Source: an uncultured Pseudomonadota bacterium (GTDB lineage Bacteria; Pseudomonadota; Gammaproteobacteria; Methylococcales; Methylomonadaceae). Taken from it: a stretch of DNA of 11,442 nt. The notes below the pieces were generated by a model, which saw only the letters and a list, made by a program, of their open reading frames with translations, had not been told where the DNA came from and made no database searches. Positions within the stretch are counted from its first letter, which is position 1. Every line of letters begins with the position of its first letter. Below, piece by piece: positions 1 through 6,194 of this stretch. Location: positions 1 to 11,442 of the forward strand of contig CAIZCB010000044.1 of the NCBI GenBank assembly GCA_903931355.1. The letters run 5' to 3'. A program made the position numbers and the translations under genes.

Positions 1-1
1 A

Positions 2-241
2 GGTTTATCGGCTCGAATCCATACCCCAGAACAATTATTACTGCGTTCAGCCCGACAAAAAACCGGCAAAACCCAACAAGCCTTTGCCGAGTTAATCAAA
101 ACCCCCGTTGCTACCTTGCGCGACTGGGAACAAGGTCGGTTTAGTCCATCGGGGGCTGTATTGTGCCTATTGCACTTAATTAGCAACCATCCTGACATGA
201 TTGATGAATTAGCGCATATTGAATATAGCCATCACCGCTGA
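2..241 (+). CDS. HigA/NadS-type helix-turn-helix antitoxin or regulator, 3' part only
   Basis: The reading frame is open from base 2 to a TGA at 239-241 and gives 79 residues; the start lies outside the window. The visible part carries an XRE-like helix-turn-helix: an Arg-x-x-x-Gly-x-x-Gln-x-x-Phe-Ala segment (roughly residues 18-29), then a recognition-helix region TPVATLRDWEQGRFSPSG (34-51) and a short Leu-rich tail ending near an HPDMIDEL motif (63-70). This 'T-x-x-W-E-x-G-x-x-x-P-x-G' pattern is typical of the small DNA-binding antitoxins and regulators encoded after RelE/HigB-like toxins. Such a protein normally binds its own promoter and neutralises the partner toxin. The toxin gene, if present, should lie just upstream, outside the window. 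A solitary regulator of the same fold is the alternative. Confidence 0.75.
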   Translation, partial: GLSARIHTPEQLLLRSARQKTGKTQQAFAELIKTPVATLRDWEQGRFSPSGAVLCLLHLISNHPDMIDELAHIEYSHHR

Positions 242-249
242 TACTAGCG

Positions 250-413
250 TTAGCTTAAATCCCGCTCACTATCCATACGCTGATGGACAACCCGAATGTC
301 TCTAATTCCATAGCTATACGGGCGATAAAAAATTTTGATAATAGTTGCTAACTGCTTCCTAAGCCTTCGCGATATAGGCCGATATTGGGATTTTCGGCTA
401 AATCCTGCGCGGA
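250..413 (-). pseudogene. ParE/RelE-family toxin relic, N-terminally truncated and frameshifted
   Basis: Read on the minus strand, two overlapping frames each encode part of a ParE-type toxin. From 413 to 348 the frame gives a segment containing LAENPNIGLYREGLGSS and then a TAG. From about 354 down to the TAA at 250-252 the next frame gives IFYRPYSYGIRDIRVVHQRM followed by DSERDLS. Together they match the second half of the family: the 'LAxxPxxGxxRxxL' helix, the 'IFYR' beta strand and the 'I-R-V-V-H-x-R-M-D' strand. The join requires a one-base frame change near 348-354. An in-frame stop at 414-416 and unrelated sequence beyond it mean the N-terminal half is missing. No ParD-like gene adjoins it. 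It is convergent with the HTH gene that ends 8 bases away, so the two were probably not a pair. Confidence 0.68.
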
Positions 414-457
414 TTACTTCGCTTGCGGTGCCAAGCGGCTATCAAAATCATTAGGGT

Positions 458-463
458 TATAAT
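458..463 (+). promoter_or_regulatory. Possible -10 box for the ABC exporter gene
   Basis: A perfect TATAAT lies 33 bases before the exporter ATG, which would place a transcription start near 470 and a short leader of about 27 nt. No recognisable -35 hexamer is found 16-18 bp upstream and there is no TG extension, so this is a candidate only. Confidence 0.3.
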
Positions 464-496
464 GCCGACCGACTTCATTAAAACACTGCCCAAACC

Positions 497-2299
497 ATGT
501 CCAACACCACCTTCCGCCGCGCCGCCTCTGCACCGCCACTTCCCACTAAAACCGTCAGCTTCATCCTCTATTGCGTCAAACAATTCCGAGGGTGGATTGC
601 TTTGATGTTGGTGCTGGAAATCGGCCAAGCGGCGGGGAGTATTTTGGTGCCTTATGCGATTAAAACCTTGATGGACGGCGTGGCGCAGCATAGTGGCGAA
701 GTGCCGGTTTGGGAGGCGTTTAAACAGCCGATGCTGTTGTTAATCGGCTTGAATGTTTTGGAAATTGTCTTCAGCCGTGGCAGTGGCGCGGTGTTGATTA
801 TCATGGGGCCACGCTTGCGGCAGCGTACCAGTCGCTTGATGTACGCCTATTTACAGCAACATTCACCGCGCTATTTTGGCAACCATTTTGCGGGCAGTTT
901 GGCGCATCGCATCAGCGAAACGGCGATGAGCGTTAATCATACGACTTGGTCGGTGCTGTGTGATTTTTGGCCGATTACTGTGACTTTTGCGGTGTCGGTG
1001 ACTTTGTTGTTACAAGCACATGTCGGTTTGGGTAGTTTTGTGGCGGGTTGGGTGTTTTTGTATGTGGCGATTTCTTATTGGTTGGCGACCCGTTGCCAGC
1101 CTTATGCCCAAAATTACGCAGCGACGCGCAGCTTGGTGAATGGCAAGATTGTCGATGCAGTGACCAATATCCTCAATGCCAAGCTGTTTGCGCGCTTGGA
1201 TTACGAACGCGAATATTTGGAAGGCTTTTTAGAAACCGAAGTGCAAAGCGGACGCCGAACTTTTTGGTACATGGAGCGGGTGCGTTGGTTTCAATTTACT
1301 GCGGCAGCGATTTTAAAAATCGGCACCATTGGCTATGCCTTGATGTTGTGGGATGCGGGGCAAATTAGTGTCGGCGATTTTGCGATGAGCACCGGCTTGG
1401 CGTTGTTGATTATTGGCGATGCCCGTAATTTGACGCGGCGCTTTTTGGAGTTTTTCGAATATGTCGGCAACGTCGCCAATGGTGTCGATACCATTGTGAA
1501 ACCGCATGAGATTATCGATGTCGATAACGCCCAAGCCTTGCAAGTTAGCCAAGGGCGGATTGAGTTTAAAAATGTCTGTTTCGCTTATGAAGCCAATCGT
1601 CCGGTATTTGAAAACTTAAATGTGGTGATCGAACCGGGGCAGCGAGTGGGTTTGGTCGGTTTTTCAGGTTCGGGAAAATCGACCTTTGTTAGTTTGATTT
1701 TGCGCAATTACGAACCGCAATCTGGGCAGATTTTGGTTGATCAACAAGAGATTAGCCAAGCCACTCAAGACAGTTTGCATCAGCAAATCAGCCTGATTCC
1801 CCAAGACCCTAGCTTGTTCCATCGTAGCTTAAAAGACAATATTGGCTATGGGCGTTTGGATGCCAGTGATGAAGAGTTGGTAGCGGCGGCAAAGTTGGCT
1901 CATGCCGATAAATTTATTCAGGCGATACCGGAAGCTTATGAGTCTTTAGTTGGTGAGCGTGGGGTTAAATTATCCGGCGGTCAACGCCAGCGGATTGCGA
2001 TTGCGCGGGTGATGTTAAAAGACGCGCCGATTTTGATTTTGGATGAAGCGACTTCGAGCTTGGATTCGGTGACTGAAAAAACCATTCAGGATAATTTGGA
2101 TCGCGCGATGGGCCGCAAAACCGTGATCGCGATTGCTCACCGTTTATCGACGATTGCTCATTTGGATCGGATTTTGGTGTTTGATCAAGGGCAGATTGTT
2201 GAAGATGGTAGCCATCAGGATTTACTGGATAAACAGGGTTTTTATTATCGGTTGTGGGCGATGCAGGCGGGTGGGTTTTTGCCGGATGAGGTGGTTTAA
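497..2299 (+). CDS. ABC exporter half-transporter (fused membrane and ATPase domains)
   Basis: This 600-residue protein is a type I ABC exporter half-molecule, expected to work as an inner-membrane homodimer or heterodimer. Residues 20-330 form the membrane domain, with hydrophobic segments near 33-55, 77-102, 156-174, 178-197, 266-285 and 294-308. Residues 350-590 form the ATPase: Walker A GFSGSGKST (388-396), Q-loop Gln436, signature LSGGQ (492-496), Walker B ending Asp516-Glu517, and H-loop His548. All catalytic residues are present. The substrate cannot be read from sequence; relatives in this broad class (MsbA, MdlB-like) move lipids, drugs or peptides. The ATG at 497 gives normal family length, although no clear Shine-Dalgarno precedes it. 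It is a single-gene unit with no transporter partner nearby. Its stop overlaps the end of the convergent parE pseudogene by a few bases. Confidence 0.93.
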   Translation: MSNTTFRRAASAPPLPTKTVSFILYCVKQFRGWIALMLVLEIGQAAGSILVPYAIKTLMDGVAQHSGEVPVWEAFKQPMLLLIGLNVLEIVFSRGSGAVLIIMGPRLRQRTSRLMYAYLQQHSPRYFGNHFAGSLAHRISETAMSVNHTTWSVLCDFWPITVTFAVSVTLLLQAHVGLGSFVAGWVFLYVAISYWLATRCQPYAQNYAATRSLVNGKIVDAVTNILNAKLFARLDYEREYLEGFLETEVQSGRRTFWYMERVRWFQFTAAAILKIGTIGYALMLWDAGQISVGDFAMSTGLALLIIGDARNLTRRFLEFFEYVGNVANGVDTIVKPHEIIDVDNAQALQVSQGRIEFKNVCFAYEANRPVFENLNVVIEPGQRVGLVGFSGSGKSTFVSLILRNYEPQSGQILVDQQEISQATQDSLHQQISLIPQDPSLFHRSLKDNIGYGRLDASDEELVAAAKLAHADKFIQAIPEAYESLVGERGVKLSGGQRQRIAIARVMLKDAPILILDEATSSLDSVTEKTIQDNLDRAMGRKTVIAIAHRLSTIAHLDRILVFDQGQIVEDGSHQDLLDKQGFYYRLWAMQAGGFLPDEVV

Positions 2300-2583
2300 A
2301 ACAAAATGCCAATATTTCGTGACCGATGCAGTACCCGAACTATATCGATTCCATTTTCTAACGGAAAATAAAAAATTAGATAATTGCCAATTGGGTGACT
2401 ATGCAAATCTGCTTTGAGCTCGTTTCGTACGGTCCCCATCTGAGGATAATTCGCCAGCGACAGACTGGTTTCTTGGATTTGATCAAGAAACCGATCTGCG
2501 TTATTTGGGTTATCTTGAGCAATGTAAAACTAAATATCATCAAGGTCGATTTTGGCTTCTGGGCGAATTAATAAGCGTGACAT
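2296..2583 (-). pseudogene. parE: parE-type toxin gene inactivated by an in-frame amber stop at codon 18
   Basis: The ATG (2583-2581) follows the parD stop with no gap (TAAATG), and the frame ends at TAA 2298-2296: 96 codons, the usual ParE length. Codon 18 (2532-2530) is TAG. In the family this position follows an Asp-Ile and precedes x-Tyr-Ile, and is normally Trp, so a TGG-to-TAG change is the simplest explanation. The rest of the frame is intact and typical: FYIAQDNPNNADRFLDQI, then LANYPQMG, YLIFYFPLENGIDIVRVLH and a final RSRNI. ParE toxins poison DNA gyrase; the 17-residue product made here would lack the whole fold. No alternative start would restore the first helix. The 3' end overlaps the exporter stop. 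Apart from the single stop I see no decay, so the lesion looks recent, unless it is a sequencing error. Confidence 0.85.
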
Positions 2584-2847
2584 TTAAGAGTCAAACCCTT
2601 GTTGAGCTACTAACCGTAGACGATCCTTAGTTTTGATTGATTCTATATCCAAAACGCTTGATTCACCGCTATCTATTCCTTTTTGGATTTCTTTGCGCAA
2701 TTCTTCAAGTTTCAGCTCGTGTAGCTGATCGCGTTCTTCTAATAATCCAAAAGCTTCACGTATCACTTCGTTGATCGAGTTATATCGACCGCTGTCGATT
2801 TTATTTTTAATCAATGCTTCAAAATGAGGTGTTAAGGAAATGTTCAT
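2584..2847 (-). CDS. parD: ParD-type antitoxin (ribbon-helix-helix)
   Basis: This 87-residue protein begins MNISLTPHFEALIKNKI and continues with DSGRYNSINEVIREAFGLLE, the classic N-terminus of the ParD/CC2985 antitoxin family. That region is a ribbon-helix-helix DNA-binding domain (about residues 1-45). A charged C-terminal tail (about 46-87) would wrap the toxin. ParD dimers bind the operon promoter and neutralise ParE, which inhibits gyrase. A Shine-Dalgarno GGAG lies 8 bases before the ATG. The parE frame follows directly with no spacer, the normal antitoxin-first order, but the toxin is interrupted by a stop. The antitoxin frame is complete. It may persist as an anti-addiction protein or an autonomous repressor, or simply because the toxin loss is recent. 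Confidence 0.92.
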   Translation of the reverse strand: MNISLTPHFEALIKNKIDSGRYNSINEVIREAFGLLEERDQLHELKLEELRKEIQKGIDSGESSVLDIESIKTKDRLRLVAQQGFDS

Positions 2848-2855
2848 GTTGATGT

Positions 2856-2859
2856 CTCC
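2856..2859 (-). promoter_or_regulatory. Ribosome binding site of parD
   Basis: On the minus strand GGAG(A) stands 8 bases before the ATG at 2847. It supports that start and is one of only two clear Shine-Dalgarno sites in the window, the other being that of the MAPEG gene. Confidence 0.7.
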
Positions 2860-2946
2860 ATTTAAGCTATTGAAATTTTAGCAGTAATCATAATTCATTG
2901 GGTTCTGAAAGATATGATGACTTTGGATTTGGCAGTGAATACATTA

Positions 2947-3040
2947 GCCAGACTGGGTTTAAACCCACTCTGAATATTTTTTGTTACTTTGAATTAATTT
3001 GAAACAGTGAGGGACGGGATAAATACCGCGTCCGGCTTCG
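2947..3040. repeat. Direct repeat copy 1 flanking the MAPEG gene
   Basis: This 94-bp segment matches 3481-3573 in the same orientation at roughly 80% identity by hand alignment with one single-base gap. It opens with gcca, then the perfect 14-bp palindrome TGGGTTTAAACCCA (2954-2967), a T-rich middle, and the shared block cagtgagggacgggataaat. At the right end the hairpin found in copy 2 is damaged here: the left arm ggacgggata is kept but the right arm is altered. It lies 12 bases past the MAPEG stop and upstream of parD. Confidence 0.8.
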
Positions 3041-3051
3041 GTATCTAGGTG

Positions 3052-3453
3052 TTACACGACTGTCAATTTGAACAAAGCCCAGCCTAAATTTAGAGTTACT
3101 AATCCAATCAGCGTCAGAAATGTGAATTGCATCCCCAATACACGTAGGCTGAAATCGGGTGGTGGTACATTGATACCTTTAGCGTGAATTAAACGTCCAA
3201 TGATTAAAGTAATGCCAGGAATGGCAACCAACCACCAAGGTGCGCCATTTAACTCTAGGCAGGCGATTAAGATAATTCCAAAAGGAACATATTCAGCGAA
3301 ATTACCCTGAGCTCGAATAGCTCTCTCTAAATCATCGTGACCACCACTACCTAAACCCACTTTATTTTTTCTTCTCAAACCAATTACGGCAAAAGAAAGT
3401 CTTATAAAAATGATAGTTAATACCGAAGCAATGATTGAGGTAACTAATAGCAT
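3052..3453 (-). CDS. MAPEG-family membrane protein
   Basis: This 133-residue, strongly hydrophobic protein has about four membrane helices, near residues 3-24, 55-67, 71-90 and 105-128. Between the first two lies the family signature ERAIRAQGNFAEYVP (43-57), with the conserved Glu, Arg, Asn and Glu residues, and the second loop carries a Gly-Arg-x-x-His segment (86-90). MAPEG proteins (membrane-associated proteins in eicosanoid and glutathione metabolism) are small integral membrane proteins. Eukaryotic members are glutathione-dependent transferases or peroxidases; the bacterial YecN-like group has no settled function, so none is assigned here. The ATG is well supported by GGAG six bases upstream. 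The gene stands alone between two direct repeats, downstream of dbpA on the same strand. Confidence 0.9.
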   Translation of the reverse strand: MLLVTSIIASVLTIIFIRLSFAVIGLRRKNKVGLGSGGHDDLERAIRAQGNFAEYVPFGIILIACLELNGAPWWLVAIPGITLIIGRLIHAKGINVPPPDFSLRVLGMQFTFLTLIGLVTLNLGWALFKLTVV

Positions 3454-3459
3454 TTAAGT

Positions 3460-3463
3460 CTCC
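3460..3463 (-). promoter_or_regulatory. Ribosome binding site of the MAPEG gene
   Basis: On the minus strand GGAG(AC) precedes the ATG at 3453 by 6 bases, fixing the start. Confidence 0.7.
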
Positions 3464-3480
3464 GATGATATATTTAGTTT

Positions 3481-3573
3481 GCCATATTGGGTTTAAACCC
3501 AGTCTGAATGTTTTTGCTGCTTTGAAGTAAATTCAAACAGTGATGGACGGGATAAATATCCCGTCCCAGCTCG
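3481..3573. repeat. Direct repeat copy 2 flanking the MAPEG gene
   Basis: This 93-bp segment is the second copy of the element at 2947-3040. It has the same 14-bp palindrome TGGGTTTAAACCCA (3488-3501) and the same T-rich middle. Its right end is an intact hairpin whose 10-base arms, ggacgggata (3545-3554) and tatcccgtcc (3557-3566), are separated by two bases. It begins about 28 bases upstream of the MAPEG start and ends 20 bases past the dbpA stop. No clean T-tract follows the hairpin on either strand, so it is not a standard Rho-independent terminator. Confidence 0.8.
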
Positions 3574-3593
3574 TAATAGCAGAAAGATATTGA

Positions 3594-5021
3594 TTAATCC
3601 CTCAATAATCTCACTTTCACTGCTTTACCCTTCACTTTCCCTGCCGACAACTTCCGCACCGCTTCCCGCCCAATACTGCGCTCGACAGCCACATAAGTGG
3701 TTTGTTCGGTGACGTTGATCTTGCCGATTTGTTCGCCTTTAAAACCCGCGTCGGCAGTCAGCGCACCGAGTACATCGCCCGGTCTGATTTTGTCTTTGCG
3801 ACCGCCGAGAATTTGCAGGGTAACCATTGGTGGTTGCAGTGGGGCAGGGGCGCTATTGCTTAGATCATTAAGCGCGTGCCATTCCGGTTCGTTGCCCATG
3901 AATTGACTGATGCTGTTGACTCGCGGTGTTTCCTGAGCGCTGAACAAACTCAATGCCCAGCCTTCTTCATCGGCACGACCGGTGCGGCCGATGCGATGGA
4001 CGTGAATTTCTGGATCGGGGCTGATGTCGACATTAATCACCGCTTCCAATTGGCTAATGTCCAAACCACGAGCGGCGACGTCGGTGGCAACCAATACCGA
4101 GCAACTGCGGTTGGCGAATTGAATTAACACTTGGTCGCGGTCGCGTTGTTCCAAATCGCCGTTTAAAGTTAAGGCGCTAAAGCCTTGAGCCAGTAATTCA
4201 TCTAATAAATCGCGGCACTGTTGTTTGGTGTTGCAGAACGCCAAGGTGCTGATAGGGCGGTAATGTTTGAGTAATTTGGCGACCGCTTGTAGACGTTGTT
4301 TGTCATCGACTTCGTAAAAACGCTGGCGAATTTTGCTGCTGGCATGTTGTTCGTGGAGGTGAACTTGCTGCGGATTATGCAGTAATTGTTTAGCGAGTTT
4401 GGCGATGCCATTCGGGTAGGTGGCTGAAAATAATAGAGTTTGGCGTTGTTTAGGGCATTGTCTGGCGATTGAACTAATGTCGTCATAAAAGCCCATATCC
4501 AACATGCGGTCGGCTTCGTCCAGCACTAAGCTGGTGATGTGGTCGAGATTGAGGCTGCCGCGTTGCAGGTGATCCATAATCCGCCCCGGTGTGCCGACGA
4601 CGATATGTGCGCCATGTTCGAGGCTGGTCATTTGTGGCCGCATCAGCGTGCCGCCGCATAAAGCCAAGACTTTGATGTTGTCAGCAAAACGGGCTAAACG
4701 GCGAATTTCTTGGCTGACTTGCTCGGCGAGTTCGCGAGTTGGGCACAGCACCAAACTTTGCACTCTAAACAGCGGTTGATTGAGGTCTTTCAAGATTGGC
4801 AAGGCAAAAGCGGCGGTTTTTCCGCTACCGGTTTTGGCTTGGGCGATCAAGTCAGTGCCAGCCAGTGCAATCGGTAAGCTGGCGGCTTGGATTGGGGTCA
4901 TGGTTAGGTATTGCAACTGCCGGAGGTTTTCCAGCATCGCTGCTGATAATGGCAATTGGTCAAAACTAGGTCCTGCAACAGCTGCAGGCGTGGTCGATGG
5001 GGTTTGATTTGTATTAGTCAT
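3594..5021 (-). CDS. dbpA: ATP-dependent RNA helicase DbpA
   Basis: This 475-residue DEAD-box helicase acts in 50S ribosomal subunit assembly. All core motifs are present: Q-motif Phe20 and TPIQ (42-45), motif I AKTGSGKT (62-69), Ia PTREL (94-98), GG (123-124), TPGR (144-147), DEAD (168-171), SAT (199-201), motif V ATDVAARGLD (312-321) and motif VI HRIGRTGR (342-349). After a short linker, residues 399-475 match the DbpA RNA-binding domain: GGRKDKIRPGDVLGALT (406-422) and a basic end KVKGKAVKVRLL. In E. coli this domain recognises hairpin 92 of 23S rRNA and makes the helicase specific, which separates DbpA from RhlE, SrmB and DeaD. Length is close to the E. coli protein (457). The upstream region has no clear Shine-Dalgarno or promoter. 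The MAPEG gene follows on the same strand after repeat copy 2. Confidence 0.95.
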   Translation of the reverse strand: MTNTNQTPSTTPAAVAGPSFDQLPLSAAMLENLRQLQYLTMTPIQAASLPIALAGTDLIAQAKTGSGKTAAFALPILKDLNQPLFRVQSLVLCPTRELAEQVSQEIRRLARFADNIKVLALCGGTLMRPQMTSLEHGAHIVVGTPGRIMDHLQRGSLNLDHITSLVLDEADRMLDMGFYDDISSIARQCPKQRQTLLFSATYPNGIAKLAKQLLHNPQQVHLHEQHASSKIRQRFYEVDDKQRLQAVAKLLKHYRPISTLAFCNTKQQCRDLLDELLAQGFSALTLNGDLEQRDRDQVLIQFANRSCSVLVATDVAARGLDISQLEAVINVDISPDPEIHVHRIGRTGRADEEGWALSLFSAQETPRVNSISQFMGNEPEWHALNDLSNSAPAPLQPPMVTLQILGGRKDKIRPGDVLGALTADAGFKGEQIGKINVTEQTTYVAVERSIGREAVRKLSAGKVKGKAVKVRLLRD

Positions 5022-5219
5022 GCCCTATTATCCGCGCCCGTTGTCGGGATGTCTTGAAAATTTAACGGCTGTTTCGATTTCTTCGTCTGCTGCGCTTAGT
5101 ATCGACTGGGCTGGCACCGAACAAACCTAGTTAAGTATTGATGTTAGGCAACTCCATCAGTATTGAGGGCATTTTTTAGTTGTCGATAAAAATGATTAGC
5201 TTTGCGAGGCTTAATTTAG
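5022..5219. other. Gene-free stretch upstream of dbpA
   Basis: This is the left part of the 518-bp interval between the dbpA start and the bcp stop. I see no coding frame with family resemblance, no convincing sigma-70 promoter pair and no riboswitch-like fold. It must hold the dbpA promoter and leader. Confidence 0.5.
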
Positions 5220-5530
5220 ATGTCGGTTTCACGAAAAACATCCCTGTTTTTCGCCCTAAAGGGTAAATGCCAATCGGCTATCCTGCCGATTGGTCGCACC
5301 GACAGGCGAGTTACTTTTCTTTGTTTGGGCAAAGAAAGGTAACCAAAAGAAAGCCCACCCGACCGCCGCTTGAATCCTGCGCTCCGAAGCTTTTGTTGGG
5401 GGTTGGCAAAAGGGGCGTCGTGCCCCTTTGCCAACTTGCCGCATGGATGCGGCGACCCTAACGGGCTATTCCCAGTAAACGCTTCGGTGCTCGGCGCTGC
5501 AGACGGGAAGATGTCCTTCCACTGCATAAC
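5220..5530. repeat. Chain of hairpins: composite structured intergenic repeat
   Basis: At least five inverted repeats follow one another. They are 5232-5240/5245-5253 (9 bp, loop TCCC), 5270-5278/5285-5293 (9 bp, CCAATCGGC with GCCGATTGG), 5310-5323/5330-5343 (14 bp with one G-U pair, GTTACTTTTCTTTG with CAAAGAAAGGTAAC), 5402-5416/5422-5435 (14 bp with one bulged A) and 5438-5443/5448-5453 (6 bp, GCCGCA with TGCGGC). The 'TTACTTTTCTTTG...CAAAGAAA' block resembles repeats I recall from many proteobacterial intergenic regions, where spurious ORFs are often annotated across them. Copy number cannot be judged from this window. The outer limits are approximate; 5454-5530 shows no strong hairpin and is included tentatively. 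The element lies downstream of bcp and upstream of dbpA. Confidence 0.65.
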
Positions 5531-5539
5531 ATCAGTTAG

Positions 5540-6016
5540 CTATTTTAAATTGTTAATCAAATCTAAAACCGCTTGTGCATGACCTTCTGGATTAACCCCA
5601 TATTCCGAAGAAACCAAAATCCCGTCTTTATTAATCACGAAAGTCGAGCGAACGATTTTCCATTTTTTAACCCCGTCTTTTTCAACTTCTTGCCAAACCC
5701 CATAACTGTCACAAAGCTCGCCAGATGTATCGGCTAACAGCTGTACGCTAAGGCTGTATTTGCTGATAAAGGCTTTGTGGCTGTCGCAATCGTCTTTGCT
5801 AACGCCTAAAACCACGGTGTCGGCGGCGGCAAATTCGGTGGCTAATGCGGTAAATTGATTGGCTTCAATCGTGCAACCTGGGGTGTCGTCTTTTGGGTAA
5901 AAATACAACACTAGGTTTTTCTCGCCGCTGAAATCGTTCAGGCTAACCAGCTGATTATCTTGGTTTTTCGCGCGGAAAAAAGGGGCTTCTTGGTTGGCTT
6001 CAAGTAATGTGCTCAT
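5540..6016 (-). CDS. bcp: Thioredoxin-dependent peroxiredoxin, Bcp/PrxQ family
   Basis: This 158-residue cytoplasmic peroxidase reduces hydrogen peroxide and organic hydroperoxides. It has the thioredoxin-fold peroxiredoxin core: the active-site loop FYPKDDTPGCT (39-49) with the P-x-x-x-T-x-x-C pattern (Pro41, Thr45, peroxidatic Cys48), the GVSKDDCDSHKAF segment (71-83) and active-site Arg123 in IVRSTFVI. Length is typical of Bcp. In E. coli Bcp the resolving cysteine sits five residues after the peroxidatic one; here that place is Asn53. Other cysteines are Cys77 and Cys102. The enzyme may therefore act as a 1-Cys type or use an unusual resolving cysteine. It is transcribed away from smc; no clear Shine-Dalgarno precedes the ATG. 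Confidence 0.93.
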   Translation of the reverse strand: MSTLLEANQEAPFFRAKNQDNQLVSLNDFSGEKNLVLYFYPKDDTPGCTIEANQFTALATEFAAADTVVLGVSKDDCDSHKAFISKYSLSVQLLADTSGELCDSYGVWQEVEKDGVKKWKIVRSTFVINKDGILVSSEYGVNPEGHAQAVLDLINNLK

Positions 6017-6033
6017 GGTGTTAGTCGCTTAGG

Positions 6034-6073
6034 TTGAAAACTGCAGAGTATGTTGATCAGTCGCGGTTTTCAA
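6034..6073. promoter_or_regulatory. Inverted repeat in the divergent bcp-smc intergenic region
   Basis: TTGAAAAC (6034-6041) and its exact complement GTTTTCAA (6066-6073) are 24 bases apart, in the 178-bp region from which bcp and smc are divergently transcribed. It could be an operator or a chance 8-mer. No other promoter element is clear here. Confidence 0.25.
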
Positions 6074-6194
6074 GCCCAGAACTTATGCGGTTTTAAACAG
6101 TAATTAACGATTGATTCAAAATCCATTCCATTCTCAAGGACATTTCGTTGATAATAGCCGCCTTTCCAATCGTTTTGAGCATCTTTCCCCAGTC

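Noticed and set aside
398..691. Minus-strand 97-residue open frame overlapping the exporter start
   Set aside because: It is antisense to the exporter N-terminus, has no family resemblance and a low-complexity, Arg/Gly-rich composition; it is a shadow frame.
2133..2417. Plus-strand frame across the end of the exporter gene and the parE pseudogene
   Set aside because: It is in another frame of the exporter and antisense to parE, with no recognisable motif.
2882..2892. parD promoter candidates (TAAAAT with an upstream TG, and TATGAT, on the minus strand)
   Set aside because: No acceptable -35 hexamer is found at the right distance, and AT-rich sequence gives such boxes by chance.
3545..3566. 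Hairpin of repeat copy 2 as a Rho-independent terminator for dbpA
   Set aside because: Neither strand has a clean T-run right after the stem, and the two-base spacer means that the inner pairs cannot all form in RNA.
2947..3573. CRISPR array or attachment-site pair
   Set aside because: There are only two long diverged copies enclosing a gene, with no regular spacers, integrase or cas genes.
5216..5582. Four open frames on both strands across the hairpin chain
   Set aside because: They overlap each other on both strands and their sequence is dictated by the inverted repeats; such frames are commonly over-annotated in repeats of this type.
6111..6194. 28-codon N-terminal extension of smc from a TTG
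   Set aside because: The ATG at 6195 coincides with the conserved Smc N-terminus, and the extension has no family match or ribosome site.
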